From: DATLYT01 sp035574455
Lineage (GTDB): Bacteria; Bacteroidota; Ignavibacteria; UBA10030
Reading direction: 5' to 3'
DNA: 14,673 bases
NCBI GenBank assembly: GCA_035574455.1
Contig: DATLYT010000069.1
Location: 1-14,673 of the forward strand
In this document: piece after piece, positions 7,692 to 14,152 of the stretch
How positions within the stretch are numbered: the first letter of the stretch is position 1
How the letters are laid out: each line of letters opens with the position of its first letter
Made by a program: the position numbers and the translations under genes
The notes under the pieces: model-generated
What the model saw: the letters and a program-made list of their open reading frames with translations, nothing else
What the model was told of the DNA's origin: nothing
Databases searched by the model: none

Positions 7692-8279
7692 ATGGCTGAA
7701 AAACTCCCCAAAGACCAAGTTCTGGAAATCTTCCGAGAAACTAAGGCACTCCTGGAAGGTCATTTTCAGCTGACCTCCGGGTTGCACAGTCCGCAGTATT
7801 TTCAGTGTGCGCGCGTCCTTCAATATCCGAAGTATCTCCACCTCTTCGCCGGTGAGATTGCCCACCACTTTGAATACAGCGATGTCGAAGTCGTCATCTC
7901 TCCCGCCATTGGCGGAATTGTGGTAGGGACGGAAGTGGGACGCATGATGCGCGCGCGGACGATCTTTGCTGAGAGGAAAGACGGCAAGATGGAGCTTCGA
8001 CGCGGATTCGAAATTCGCCCGGGCGAACGTGTGCTGATCGTCGAAGATGTGGTGACGACGGGCGGGTCGGTCTTCGAGGTTGTCGAGCTGGTGAAGCAAG
8101 CAAACGCGCGGTTGGCGGGCGTGGGATACATCGTCGACCGCAGCAACGGCAAAATCAAATTCGAATCCAAGCATTTTTCGGTCTTACAATTAGACGTTGT
8201 CACCTACCAGCCCTCCGACTGCCCCCTCTGTCAACAAGGCATTGAACTCATCAAGCCCGGCAGTCGGGGAAATTACTGA
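7692..8279 (+). CDS. pyrE: Orotate phosphoribosyltransferase
   Basis: PyrE joins orotate and PRPP to give orotidine monophosphate in de novo pyrimidine synthesis. The 195 residues fit the family. Visible features are the orotate-site segment LTSGLHSPQYF (27-37), SPAIGGIVVGTEV (70-82), the mobile-loop region AERKDGKMELRRGF (93-106), and the PRPP-binding motif VLIVEDVVTTGGS (114-126). The C-terminus CPLCQQGIELIKPGSR (177-192) carries a Cys-x2-Cys pair seen in this PyrE subfamily. The ATG at 7692 gives the usual N-terminus. Other pyrimidine synthesis genes are absent here, though a pyrimidine salvage phosphorylase lies 2.4 kb downstream. Confidence 0.95.
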   Translation: MAEKLPKDQVLEIFRETKALLEGHFQLTSGLHSPQYFQCARVLQYPKYLHLFAGEIAHHFEYSDVEVVISPAIGGIVVGTEVGRMMRARTIFAERKDGKMELRRGFEIRPGERVLIVEDVVTTGGSVFEVVELVKQANARLAGVGYIVDRSNGKIKFESKHFSVLQLDVVTYQPSDCPLCQQGIELIKPGSRGNY

Positions 8280-8296
8280 TCTTGTTGCCCTCATCC

Positions 8297-9445
8297 ATGC
8301 AAACGTTAGAACAAAACCTTCGCAACGCTCTTGGCAGCGACTTTCTCTACCATCTCGCCATGGCTGCGGTGATGTTCCTCGCGGCAGTCGTTCTTGGCTG
8401 GATTGCAAAGCGATTCCTCGCCACAGTCGGTAGAAGACTCATCACCAAGACTGCCAGTGAGCTGGACGACCTGATCCTCAACATCCTGCTCGATAAGGTC
8501 AAGTGGATTGCCGTGGTCACCGGTGCATACCTCGCATCGGAAGAGATCGCCAAGAGCACGACTGAGGCAGATGTCACCGCCCGCCAATTGCTCGGCTACG
8601 CGAACGGCATTATCTTCGTCTGCTTCATGCTCGTTGTGACGATCGTCCTCATCCGAATTATCGACACGAGCATTAAACACACCATGGAGCGCCACGCGAA
8701 GCGCACGTCGTCGAAACTCAACGAGGCTCTTCTCCCGCTCGTCAACCGCGTGGTCAATATCGTTATTGCACTGATCGCGCTCATTATTGTGCTCGACCAT
8801 TTCGGGCAAGACGTGAGCAGTTTGGTGGTATCGCTCGGTGTTGGGTCGCTGGCAATTGCCCTCGCGGCGCAGGATACACTGGCGAACATGATTGCGGGCT
8901 TTGTGATTATGCTCGACCGGCCGTTTCGCGTCGGCGATCGAATCCAGCTTCCCTCGGGCGAAACGGGGGACGTTTACGAAATCGGCATCCGTAGCACCAA
9001 AATCCTGGATTTCGACAACAACCTGATCGTGAGCCCCAACGCCGATCTGATCAAGGGCAGAGTCGTCAATTATTCGTACCCGGAACAGGTGATTCGTGTA
9101 GTGGTCGAGGTCGGTGTGGCATACGGAACCGAGCTGGATCGGGCAAAGCTGATCATGACCTCCCTCGCCAAGCAGCATCCGGATGTCTTGAAGGAGCCCG
9201 TGCCGGAGGTTTTTGTCGTCGCGCTGGCAGATTCTTCCGTCAATCTGCGACTCATTGCCCGCACGGACGACTTCCGAAAGAAGTTTCTTGTTGAGACATC
9301 CCTCCGCGAGCAAATCTATAACGCCTTCCGCTCGGAGGGCATCGAAATCCCTTTCCCTCAACGCGTCGTGTATCTTGCCCACGAGGCCCATGGCACAGCC
9401 GCCACACTTCAGAGTACTCAAAAGCGAACGAAAGCACGACGGTAA
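8297..9445 (+). CDS. MscS-family mechanosensitive ion channel
   Basis: This inner-membrane channel (382 residues) would open under membrane tension to release osmolytes during osmotic downshock. Hydrophobic segments lie at about 17-36, 68-84, 102-123 and 150-167. The conserved pore helix with Gly/Ala packing follows at about 174-207 (VVSLGVGSLAIALAAQDT, then LANMIAG). The MscS beta domain comes next, with DRPFRVGDRI (207-216) and GDVYEIGIRST (224-234). The C-terminal alpha-beta domain ends with IPFPQRVVYL. A TTG-initiated extension from 8282 exists, but the ATG at 8297, 17 nt after pyrE, is preferred. The 3' end overlaps the NUDIX start by 56 nt. Confidence 0.93.
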   Translation: MQTLEQNLRNALGSDFLYHLAMAAVMFLAAVVLGWIAKRFLATVGRRLITKTASELDDLILNILLDKVKWIAVVTGAYLASEEIAKSTTEADVTARQLLGYANGIIFVCFMLVVTIVLIRIIDTSIKHTMERHAKRTSSKLNEALLPLVNRVVNIVIALIALIIVLDHFGQDVSSLVVSLGVGSLAIALAAQDTLANMIAGFVIMLDRPFRVGDRIQLPSGETGDVYEIGIRSTKILDFDNNLIVSPNADLIKGRVVNYSYPEQVIRVVVEVGVAYGTELDRAKLIMTSLAKQHPDVLKEPVPEVFVVALADSSVNLRLIARTDDFRKKFLVETSLREQIYNAFRSEGIEIPFPQRVVYLAHEAHGTAATLQSTQKRTKARR

Positions 9446-9980
9446 AGTATTCAACCTCATCGTCGATGAGATCGAGTACGAGTCCGGCAACCGCGCAATT
9501 CGCGAGGTTGCCGACCATCCCGGCGGAGCGGTTGCCGTGCCATTGCTCGATGATGGCTCGTTACTTCTCGTGCGACAGTATCGTTATCCTCTTAAGAAAC
9601 CTCTCCTCGAACTTCCCGCCGGCAAATTGAGTCCGGGTGAAGACCCCATGGTCTGTGCCGCGCGAGAACTTGAGGAAGAGACCGGTTACACGGCACGGAA
9701 ACTCACGAAACTCACCGCGATCTATACCACTCCCGGGTTCTGCAATGAGCTGCTCCATATTTATCTTGCTGAAGACGTACAGAAATCTTCCACTGGCCAG
9801 CAGCTTGAAGAAGGTGAGCTGAGCTTGACCGTGGAGCGCGTTCCGTTCCATGAGGCCGTCCGAATGGTTGAACGGGGAGAGATAGTTGACAGCAAAACAA
9901 TCTGTGGCATTCTCCTTGCCGACCGCCATCTCAAGAATAAAGAGAACACAGAAACCACAGACAAAACTGATGTTCACTGA
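9390..9980 (+). CDS. NUDIX hydrolase, ADP-ribose pyrophosphatase type
   Basis: This enzyme probably hydrolyses ADP-ribose or similar nucleoside diphosphate sugars to AMP and a sugar phosphate. The 196-residue product has a perfect NUDIX box G-x5-E-x7-REL-x-EE-x-G at 78-100 (GKLSPGE, then ARELEEETGY). EHPG-like DHPGGAVAVPLL, RQYRYPL and YTTPGFCNE are typical of NudF-type enzymes. The ATG at 9390 gives the standard N-terminus; a longer in-frame version from 9213 would bury 177 nt more in mscS. The 56-nt overlap with mscS suggests coupling. The last residues (about 183-196, NKENTETTDKTDVH) look unlike NUDIX sequence and are encoded by a repeat-like tract adjoining the next gene. Confidence 0.92.
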   Translation: MAQPPHFRVLKSERKHDGKVFNLIVDEIEYESGNRAIREVADHPGGAVAVPLLDDGSLLLVRQYRYPLKKPLLELPAGKLSPGEDPMVCAARELEEETGYTARKLTKLTAIYTTPGFCNELLHIYLAEDVQKSSTGQQLEEGELSLTVERVPFHEAVRMVERGEIVDSKTICGILLADRHLKNKENTETTDKTDVH

Positions 9981-9982
9981 TG
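9947..9982 (+). repeat. Short imperfect repeats on the left flank of the GxxExxY gene
   Basis: CACAGA occurs at 9947-9952 and 9956-9961, then ACTGATG at 9966-9972 and 9976-9982 with a 10-nt period. This resembles degraded copies of the CACAGA/ATCTGTGTTC-type tract that I recall often flanking GxxExxY genes in environmental bacteria. It encodes the tail of the NUDIX protein and the start of the next gene. Confidence 0.5.
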
Positions 9983-10377
9983 GAGAGATGAAAGGGAGGC
10001 TTCTTCATTCAGATATCACGGAAGACATTTTTAAATCTTTTTTCCAAGTCTATCATGCACTTGGATATGGTTTCCTCGAAAAGGCTTATGAAAACTCCCT
10101 GGTGATTCTACTCAGGGAAGTTGGCCATCAGGTATCACAACAACACCCTGTTACGGTGTACTTTCAGAACGAGCCTGTTGGAGAGTATTTTGCAGACCTG
10201 GTCGTGGACAATAAGGTGATCGTCGAGCTGAAAGCGGCCGAAACGATCAGCGAAGCACATGAAGCTCAGCTGATAAATTATCTGAGAGCAACGAAGATTG
10301 AAGTCGGCCTATTGCTCAACTTTGGCAAGAAACCAGAATTCCGACGAAAAGTATTCACGAATGATGTCAAGTACTAA
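9970..10377 (+). CDS. GxxExxY protein (PDDEXK_3 nuclease-like family)
   Basis: The 135-residue product carries the name-giving motif GFLEKAY (34-40), preceded by FQVYHALGY. It then has GEYFADLVVDNKVIVELKA (71-89) and HEAQLINYLRATKIEVGLLLNFG (97-119). E37, D76 and E86-x-K88 fit a PD-(D/E)xK-type active site, so a nuclease fold is expected, but the cellular role of the family is not established. The gene is often scattered and horizontally mobile. The start is ambiguous: ATG 9970 overlaps the NUDIX gene by 11 nt and gives a family-like N-terminus (MFTDGEMKGRLLH); ATG 9988 gives 129 residues. Repeat remnants lie on both sides. Confidence 0.9.
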   Translation: MFTDGEMKGRLLHSDITEDIFKSFFQVYHALGYGFLEKAYENSLVILLREVGHQVSQQHPVTVYFQNEPVGEYFADLVVDNKVIVELKAAETISEAHEAQLINYLRATKIEVGLLLNFGKKPEFRRKVFTNDVKY

Positions 10378-10392
10378 TCCGTGATCATCCGT
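10377..10392 (+). repeat. Period-10 repeat on the right flank of the GxxExxY gene
   Basis: ATCCGT occurs at 10377-10382 and 10387-10392, separated by GATC, starting at the last base of the stop codon. It is the right-hand counterpart of the tract at 9947-9982. The two flanks suggest the gene arrived or persists as a cassette. Confidence 0.45.
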
Positions 10393-10424
10393 CTCATTCG
10401 CTTTTCCAGCGTTCTCTTACAACG

Positions 10425-10613
10425 ATGACCGACGAGCAACTCGATCAATATCCAAAAAACCGTCTCTACCGTCTTGACTTGAAGCGTTGCGTTGTCCAAG
10501 CGTGTGACGGAGAGCTGGCCGAACTGAGCTACTACGAGCGGAACAACTGGGTCACCGTCGAATACAAGTGCAACAGGTGTGGAAGAGAGTTTACCGTCAA
10601 GGTGGAAAGCTGA
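10425..10613 (+). CDS. Small zinc-ribbon-like protein, unknown function
   Basis: This 62-residue protein has four cysteines placed as in a zinc ribbon: C22 and C27 (CVVQAC), then C49 and C52 (CNRC), followed by GREFTVKVES. A charged helical N-terminus (MTDEQLDQYPKNRLYRLDL) precedes them. No signal peptide or membrane segment is seen. I do not recognise a named family. The cysteine spacing and its place between two genes on the same strand make it more credible than the overlapping antisense frame. No clear Shine-Dalgarno sequence precedes it. Confidence 0.6.
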   Translation: MTDEQLDQYPKNRLYRLDLKRCVVQACDGELAELSYYERNNWVTVEYKCNRCGREFTVKVES

Positions 10614-10683
10614 GGACATTGAGTTCTTGGCTTAATGCTTCAAAGGAACGTGATTCGATGGACCAATCACTCAATCTCTGCCC

Positions 10684-12027
10684 ATGAACGTCGTCGAACT
10701 GATCAGAAAAAAACGCGAAGGCTCCGCCCTCACGGAAGAAGAATTCCGGTATTTAATTTCCGGCTACGTGGAAGGAATCGTGCCGGATTATCAGATGTCG
10801 GCTTTCCTGATGGCTTGCTTCTTCCGCGGTCTGAGTGACGTGGAGATGCTCACACTCACCAAGCTGATGATGTATTCAGGCGCCGTCGTTGACCTTTCTG
10901 ACATTCCCGGCGTCAAAGTCGATAAGCACTCGACCGGCGGAGTTGGCGATAAGGTCTCCCTCATCCTCGCACCCATCGTCGCCTCCTGTGGCGTGCCCGT
11001 GCCGATGATCTCTGGACGCGGGTTGGGACATACCGGCGGCACGCTCGATAAGCTTGAATCCATTCCCGGCTTCCGCACAAACCTCTCTATTGCCGAGTAT
11101 AAAAGCGTCATCACCAAGATCGGTGTCGTGATGATCGGCCAGACGAAGGACATCGCGCCCGCCGACAAGAAGATGTATGCGCTCAGGGATGTTACGGCAA
11201 CGGTCGAAAGTATTCCGCTCATCGCCAGCAGCATCATGAGCAAGAAACTCGCCGAAGGAATCGATGCGCTCGTGCTCGACGTGAAAACCGGACGCGGAGC
11301 ATTCATGCAATCGTACGAGAAATCGGTCGAGCTTGCTCAGACGATGGTGAAGATCGGCACACAGTTCAACAAGCAGACAATCGCCTTCATCACCGACATG
11401 AATGAGCCGTTGGGAACCACCATCGGTAATTGGTTGGAAGTTGTTGAATCCGTCGAATGTTTGCGGGGCACACGCGGCAACAATGATCTCTCATCGGATC
11501 TCATGGAGATTACGCACACCTTAGCAGGCGCGATGCTGATGCTGGGAAAGAAGGCTGGAACCATCGAAGAGGGCATCGAACTCAGCAGGCAAAGCATCAG
11601 TAGCGGACGGGCGTATCAGAAGTTTCTCCAGCTCGTCGTCGCACAGGGAGGTGACGCGACTGCCATCGAGAACTTAGAAAAGTATCCTCTTCCCCGTCAC
11701 ACGGTAGAAGTGAGGACAATGAAAGAGGGATACATTTCGGATCTCGATGCTCTGGAACTGGGCTTTACCGCCATCATGCTCGGTGCAGGCAGAGAAAAGA
11801 TCGACGATCCGATTGACCACAAAGCGGGAATTGTGCTCAAGAAGAAGGTAGGCGATCGCGTGGAGATCGGTGATACGCTCGCCGTGCTGATGACAGACCG
11901 GAGCGAAGTACTGGAGCCTGCCCGCAGAAGAATCCTTGAGTCCTACACCATCGCCCCTCGAGAGCCTCAACGGAAGAAGCTGATTCTCAGTTTTGTGGAT
12001 GCTGCCGGCGTTCGGGACTGGACGTAA
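10684..12027 (+). CDS. deoA: Thymidine / pyrimidine-nucleoside phosphorylase
   Basis: This enzyme splits thymidine (or thymidine, uridine and deoxyuridine) with phosphate to base and (deoxy)ribose 1-phosphate in pyrimidine salvage. The 447 residues match the family (about 430-440). The phosphate-binding KHSTGGVGDKVS (81-92) and the signature SGRGLGHTGGTLDKLE (110-125) are intact. YALRDVTATVESIPLIASSI with SKKLAEG supplies the conserved substrate-site Arg, Ser and Lys. The C-terminal alpha/beta domain holds KTGRGAFM and NWLEVVESVECLRG. I cannot separate DeoA from the broader Pdp type by eye, so the symbol is provisional. It lies 70 nt after the zinc-ribbon gene, with no strong Shine-Dalgarno sequence visible. 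Confidence 0.94.
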   Translation: MNVVELIRKKREGSALTEEEFRYLISGYVEGIVPDYQMSAFLMACFFRGLSDVEMLTLTKLMMYSGAVVDLSDIPGVKVDKHSTGGVGDKVSLILAPIVASCGVPVPMISGRGLGHTGGTLDKLESIPGFRTNLSIAEYKSVITKIGVVMIGQTKDIAPADKKMYALRDVTATVESIPLIASSIMSKKLAEGIDALVLDVKTGRGAFMQSYEKSVELAQTMVKIGTQFNKQTIAFITDMNEPLGTTIGNWLEVVESVECLRGTRGNNDLSSDLMEITHTLAGAMLMLGKKAGTIEEGIELSRQSISSGRAYQKFLQLVVAQGGDATAIENLEKYPLPRHTVEVRTMKEGYISDLDALELGFTAIMLGAGREKIDDPIDHKAGIVLKKKVGDRVEIGDTLAVLMTDRSEVLEPARRRILESYTIAPREPQRKKLILSFVDAAGVRDWT

Positions 12028-12043
12028 ACCCAAGCGTTTGATG

Positions 12044-12180
12044 GTCGTGGTGCACTCTCATGATTCATTGTTCAGATTCTCAATTAATACGTTCGGGAAT
12101 GACAAGTTTTTTTTGCTGTCATGGCCGCTCCGCGCAGTTGTTAGCGGGGACCAAGCGGGCATCTCTTGATGCACCACGAC
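12044..12180 (+). ncRNA. Candidate structured RNA closed by an 11-bp stem, upstream of the CBS gene
   Basis: GTCGTGGTGCA (12044-12054) and TGCACCACGAC (12170-12180) are perfect reverse complements, extendable by one G-U pair. Inside lie two adjacent potential hairpins: ATGACA/TGTCAT (12099-12104 and 12117-12122, loop with eight T) and CCGCT/AGCGG (12125-12129 and 12143-12147). The layout suggests a multibranched RNA. No known riboswitch class or tRNA is recognised. Coding potential is poor. An alternative is a small mobile-element remnant with terminal inverted repeats. The rest of the 268-bp gap (12028-12295) holds the hairpins listed next. Confidence 0.35.
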
Positions 12181-12204
12181 TCGATCGAATCATTCCTTGC
12201 GCAA

Positions 12205-12253
12205 GTGTGGAAAACTTCTTATCATCGTTCCACACAGGTTCATACGTGTGGGG
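12205..12253 (+). promoter_or_regulatory. Alternative, mutually exclusive hairpins upstream of the CBS gene
   Basis: TTCCACAC (12228-12235) can pair with GTGTGGAA at 12205-12212 (8 perfect pairs, 15-nt loop), or with GTGTGGGG at 12246-12253 (6 perfect plus 2 G-U pairs, 10-nt loop). The two cannot form together. No T-run follows either, so this is not a plain terminator. Confidence 0.35.
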
Positions 12254-12263
12254 GAATATGGCG

Positions 12264-12290
12264 TGGTCATTGTCCACTGACCAAAGGAGG
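12264..12290 (+). promoter_or_regulatory. Hairpin abutting the Shine-Dalgarno of the CBS gene
   Basis: TGGTCA (12264-12269) and TGACCA (12278-12283) form a 6-bp stem with an 8-nt loop. It runs into AAAGGAGG (12283-12290), a strong ribosome-binding site 5 nt before the ATG at 12296. Whether it modulates translation is unknown. Confidence 0.35.
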
Positions 12291-12295
12291 AGAAT

Positions 12296-12757
12296 ATGAA
12301 ACCCATTAGCGAAATTGTAGCGGACCGACCGCTCTTTTCCGTTACAAAAGACAAGACCGTTGCTGAAGTAGCACGGTTCATGGCGGAGAAGAATGTTGGA
12401 GCAATACCGGTGACGGAGGAAAATCGGCTGGTGGGAATTTTCTCCGAGCGGGATGTCATTACACGGGTGGTATCAAAGGGGCTCGACCCCTCCCGAGTGA
12501 AAGTTGGGGACGTGATGACCACCAAAATCGTCGTCGCAACCGTCGACGAGAGCTATGAATCCTGTCTTAAGAAAATGCAGCAAGCCCACTGCCGACATCT
12601 GCCGGTAGTTTCCGGCGAGCGGCTCGTCGGGATTGTCTCGCTGCGCGACTTGCTGATGTTGGACCTCAACGAAAAAGAGCGCAACCTTGAATATTTGCAG
12701 AGCTATATTTACACGGTGCCTCCGGGCACTGCCAAGCGGTACGAATCCCAGAGCTGA
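12296..12757 (+). CDS. CBS-domain pair protein
   Basis: This soluble 153-residue protein is a Bateman module of two CBS motifs: about 6-62 (ending in RLVGIFSERDVITRVV) and about 72-125 (MTTKIVVATVDE, then RLVGIVSLRDLL). Tandem CBS domains bind adenine nucleotides or S-adenosylmethionine and usually sense energy state. There is no attached catalytic domain, so it acts alone or on a partner. A tail of about 28 residues (EKERNLEYLQSYIYTVPPG) follows, as in many stand-alone CBS proteins. The AAAGGAGG sequence fixes the start. It is followed after 35 nt by the ferredoxin-like membrane gene, probably in the same transcript. Confidence 0.92.
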   Translation: MKPISEIVADRPLFSVTKDKTVAEVARFMAEKNVGAIPVTEENRLVGIFSERDVITRVVSKGLDPSRVKVGDVMTTKIVVATVDESYESCLKKMQQAHCRHLPVVSGERLVGIVSLRDLLMLDLNEKERNLEYLQSYIYTVPPGTAKRYESQS

Positions 12758-12792
12758 TCATTCACTTTTCACAAAAGGAGACTTCCAGCGGC

Positions 12793-13245
12793 ATGCCAGC
12801 TATCCATTTTGAGAACGAACACAAATCGCTCGACGTCCTTCCCGGTACCAACCTTCGTAAAGCCGCCTTGAAAAGCGGCATTCATTTGTACAAACCACTC
12901 TATCGTGTGTTCCATCTTAACCTTGCCCTCGGGCCGGTGAAATTCCCCTGCGGCGCCGATATCGTCGAGGTGGTTGACGGCAAAGGCATCAACCCGCGGA
13001 CGCCGGAAGAAGAGGCCATCATCAGCGGGCGGTGGATTCTCAAGCGGAAAGTGACGCCGAACCTCCGACTTGCCTGTCAGGTAAACGTTAACGGCGATTT
13101 GGTCGTCCGAACCATGCCGAAGGTAGAGGTCGACAAGAAGGCAACTCAGCAACGCATAGGCTTCTTGGCAGTGGTGGGAGTATTCTTTTTGTTGATGGCG
13201 GTCGTCTTTGCACTCATCGGATTGGATCTGGTGAAGATCATTTGA
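12793..13245 (+). CDS. Membrane-anchored ferredoxin-fold protein with incomplete [2Fe-2S] cysteine set
   Basis: The 150-residue product looks like a plant-type ferredoxin domain (1-110) followed by one C-terminal transmembrane helix (about 122-145). Fold features include LPGTNLRKAALKSGIHLY (16-33), ADIVEVVDGKGINPRTPEEE (55-74) and LRLACQVNVNGDLVVRT (91-107). The family normally has C-x4-C-x2-C and a later C. Here only C53 (FPCGAD) and C95 (LACQ) remain; the first and third ligand positions align to P48 and D56. It therefore probably cannot hold a normal cluster alone. It may be a structural relic, a dimeric cluster protein or a binding module. AAAAGGAG lies 12 nt before the ATG. No oxidoreductase partner is adjacent. 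Confidence 0.8.
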   Translation: MPAIHFENEHKSLDVLPGTNLRKAALKSGIHLYKPLYRVFHLNLALGPVKFPCGADIVEVVDGKGINPRTPEEEAIISGRWILKRKVTPNLRLACQVNVNGDLVVRTMPKVEVDKKATQQRIGFLAVVGVFFLLMAVVFALIGLDLVKII

Positions 13246-13254
13246 GTTCAGTCG

Positions 13255-13319
13255 GCAGAAAGCCGCTGGCGGAGGACAGCACACAACGAGATCTGCTCCA
13301 AGTTACTTTCTGCAACTTG
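13255..13319. other. Convergent intergenic inverted repeats
   Basis: Between the convergent ferredoxin-like gene and suhB (13246-13320), GCAGAAAG (13255-13262) is the reverse complement of CTTTCTGC (13306-13313). CAAGTT (13299-13304) pairs with AACTTG (13314-13319). Neither is followed by a T-run, so a bidirectional terminator is possible but weakly supported. Confidence 0.25.
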
Positions 13320-13320
13320 A

Positions 13321-14100
13321 TCACCGCTGCATCCCCCGCTTTAAGACTTCCACCATCTGTTCGTGGATCAAGCCGTTGGTGGCAAGAATCGGTTTTTCGT
13401 AGATCGTCGTTGGAAATCCGCGTAAGTCTGTACACTTCCCTCCTGCCTCCTGCACCATCAGGACTCCCGCGGCCATGTCCCACGGATTCAAGAAATTTTC
13501 CCAGTATCCGTCGAACCTCCCCGCGGCAACGTAACAGAGATCCAGCGCCGCGGAACCCAAGCGCCGCACCGCTTGTGCTTCTTTCAAGAAATTCTCGAAG
13601 TGCACAAGAATATTGCTGGTCTTCGTCTTGATGTCATACGGAAATCCTGTCACCAAGAGACTTTCTTCGAGCTTTCTCGTCGACGAAACACGCAACCGCC
13701 TGTTGTTGAGGTACGCACCCTTCCCTTGCTCCACAGTAAAGAGTTCGTCGAGATTCGGGTCGTACACGACACCGAGTCGAAGTTCACCGTTGACTTCCAG
13801 TCCGATGGAAACGCAAAAAATCGGAAGGCCGTGTGTGAAATTCGTTGTCCCATCCAGCGGGTCGATGATCCACTTATACTCCGATTGCTCACCACTCCCC
13901 CCAAACTCCTCTCCCAAAAATCCGTGATGCGGATATCGCTTCTTGATTCGCTCCACAATCATCGATTCCGCCTTGCGGTCGATCTCCGTTACCAAGTTCG
14001 TCTCCTGTCCTAACTTACGGTCGACCTGTCTGATTTTTCCGACGTTCTGTTTAAGAAACCGGCCCGCTTTTTTAGCAACGTCGATTGCCAATTCTAACAT
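13321..14100 (-). CDS. suhB: Inositol monophosphatase family protein
   Basis: This magnesium-dependent, lithium-sensitive-type phosphatase (259 residues, usual size) would hydrolyse inositol 1-phosphate or related sugar phosphates. The metal-binding motifs are intact: GEE (63-65), WIIDPLDGTTNF (77-88) and WDMAAGVLMVQEAGG (207-221). LVTEIDRKAE (36-45) and GSAALDLCYVAAGRFDGYW (182-200) are also typical. AAAGGA lies about 8 nt before the ATG on the minus strand. It is the only minus-strand gene here, convergent with the ferredoxin-like gene and divergent from the lipoprotein gene. In E. coli SuhB also binds the antitermination complex; nothing here shows that role. Confidence 0.95.
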   Translation of the reverse strand: MLELAIDVAKKAGRFLKQNVGKIRQVDRKLGQETNLVTEIDRKAESMIVERIKKRYPHHGFLGEEFGGSGEQSEYKWIIDPLDGTTNFTHGLPIFCVSIGLEVNGELRLGVVYDPNLDELFTVEQGKGAYLNNRRLRVSSTRKLEESLLVTGFPYDIKTKTSNILVHFENFLKEAQAVRRLGSAALDLCYVAAGRFDGYWENFLNPWDMAAGVLMVQEAGGKCTDLRGFPTTIYEKPILATNGLIHEQMVEVLKRGMQR

Positions 14101-14120
14101 GTTCTTTTCCTTTCGCTTCG

Positions 14121-14152
14121 CAATATTAAGAAAAAGAGAGCGGAATCACCAA
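14121..14152 (-). promoter_or_regulatory. Candidate suhB promoter (ATTG-N21-TAATATTG)
   Basis: On the minus strand, TTG (complement of 14150-14152) is followed after 21 nt by TAATATTG (complement of 14121-14128), ending 20 nt before the suhB ATG. The geometry matches the candidate glnD, def and pyrE promoters. It overlaps the inverted repeat at 14140-14161. Confidence 0.35.

Noticed and set aside
8282..8296. TTG start for the MscS gene
   Set aside because: It adds only five residues with no better ribosome-binding site; the ATG at 8297 is simpler.
9213..9389. N-terminal extension of the NUDIX gene
   Set aside because: It lies wholly within mscS, is Ser/Arg-rich and precedes a standard NudF-like N-terminus at the ATG at 9390.
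8306..9490. 394-codon minus-strand frame opposite the MscS gene
   Set aside because: The plus strand encodes an intact MscS channel; the antisense product is low-complexity, rich in His, Asp and Arg, with no recognisable domain.
10374..10619. 81-codon minus-strand frame opposite the zinc-ribbon gene
   Set aside because: The sense frame has a zinc-ribbon cysteine pattern and matches the direction of its neighbours.
12099..12122. ATGACA/TGTCAT with eight T as an intrinsic terminator of the nucleoside phosphorylase gene
   Set aside because: The T-run is in the loop rather than after the stem, and no good stem precedes it.
12060..12299. 79-codon frame in the gap before the CBS gene
   Set aside because: Its composition is unlike a protein, it has no ribosome-binding site or domain, it overlaps the CBS start and its DNA is full of inverted repeats.
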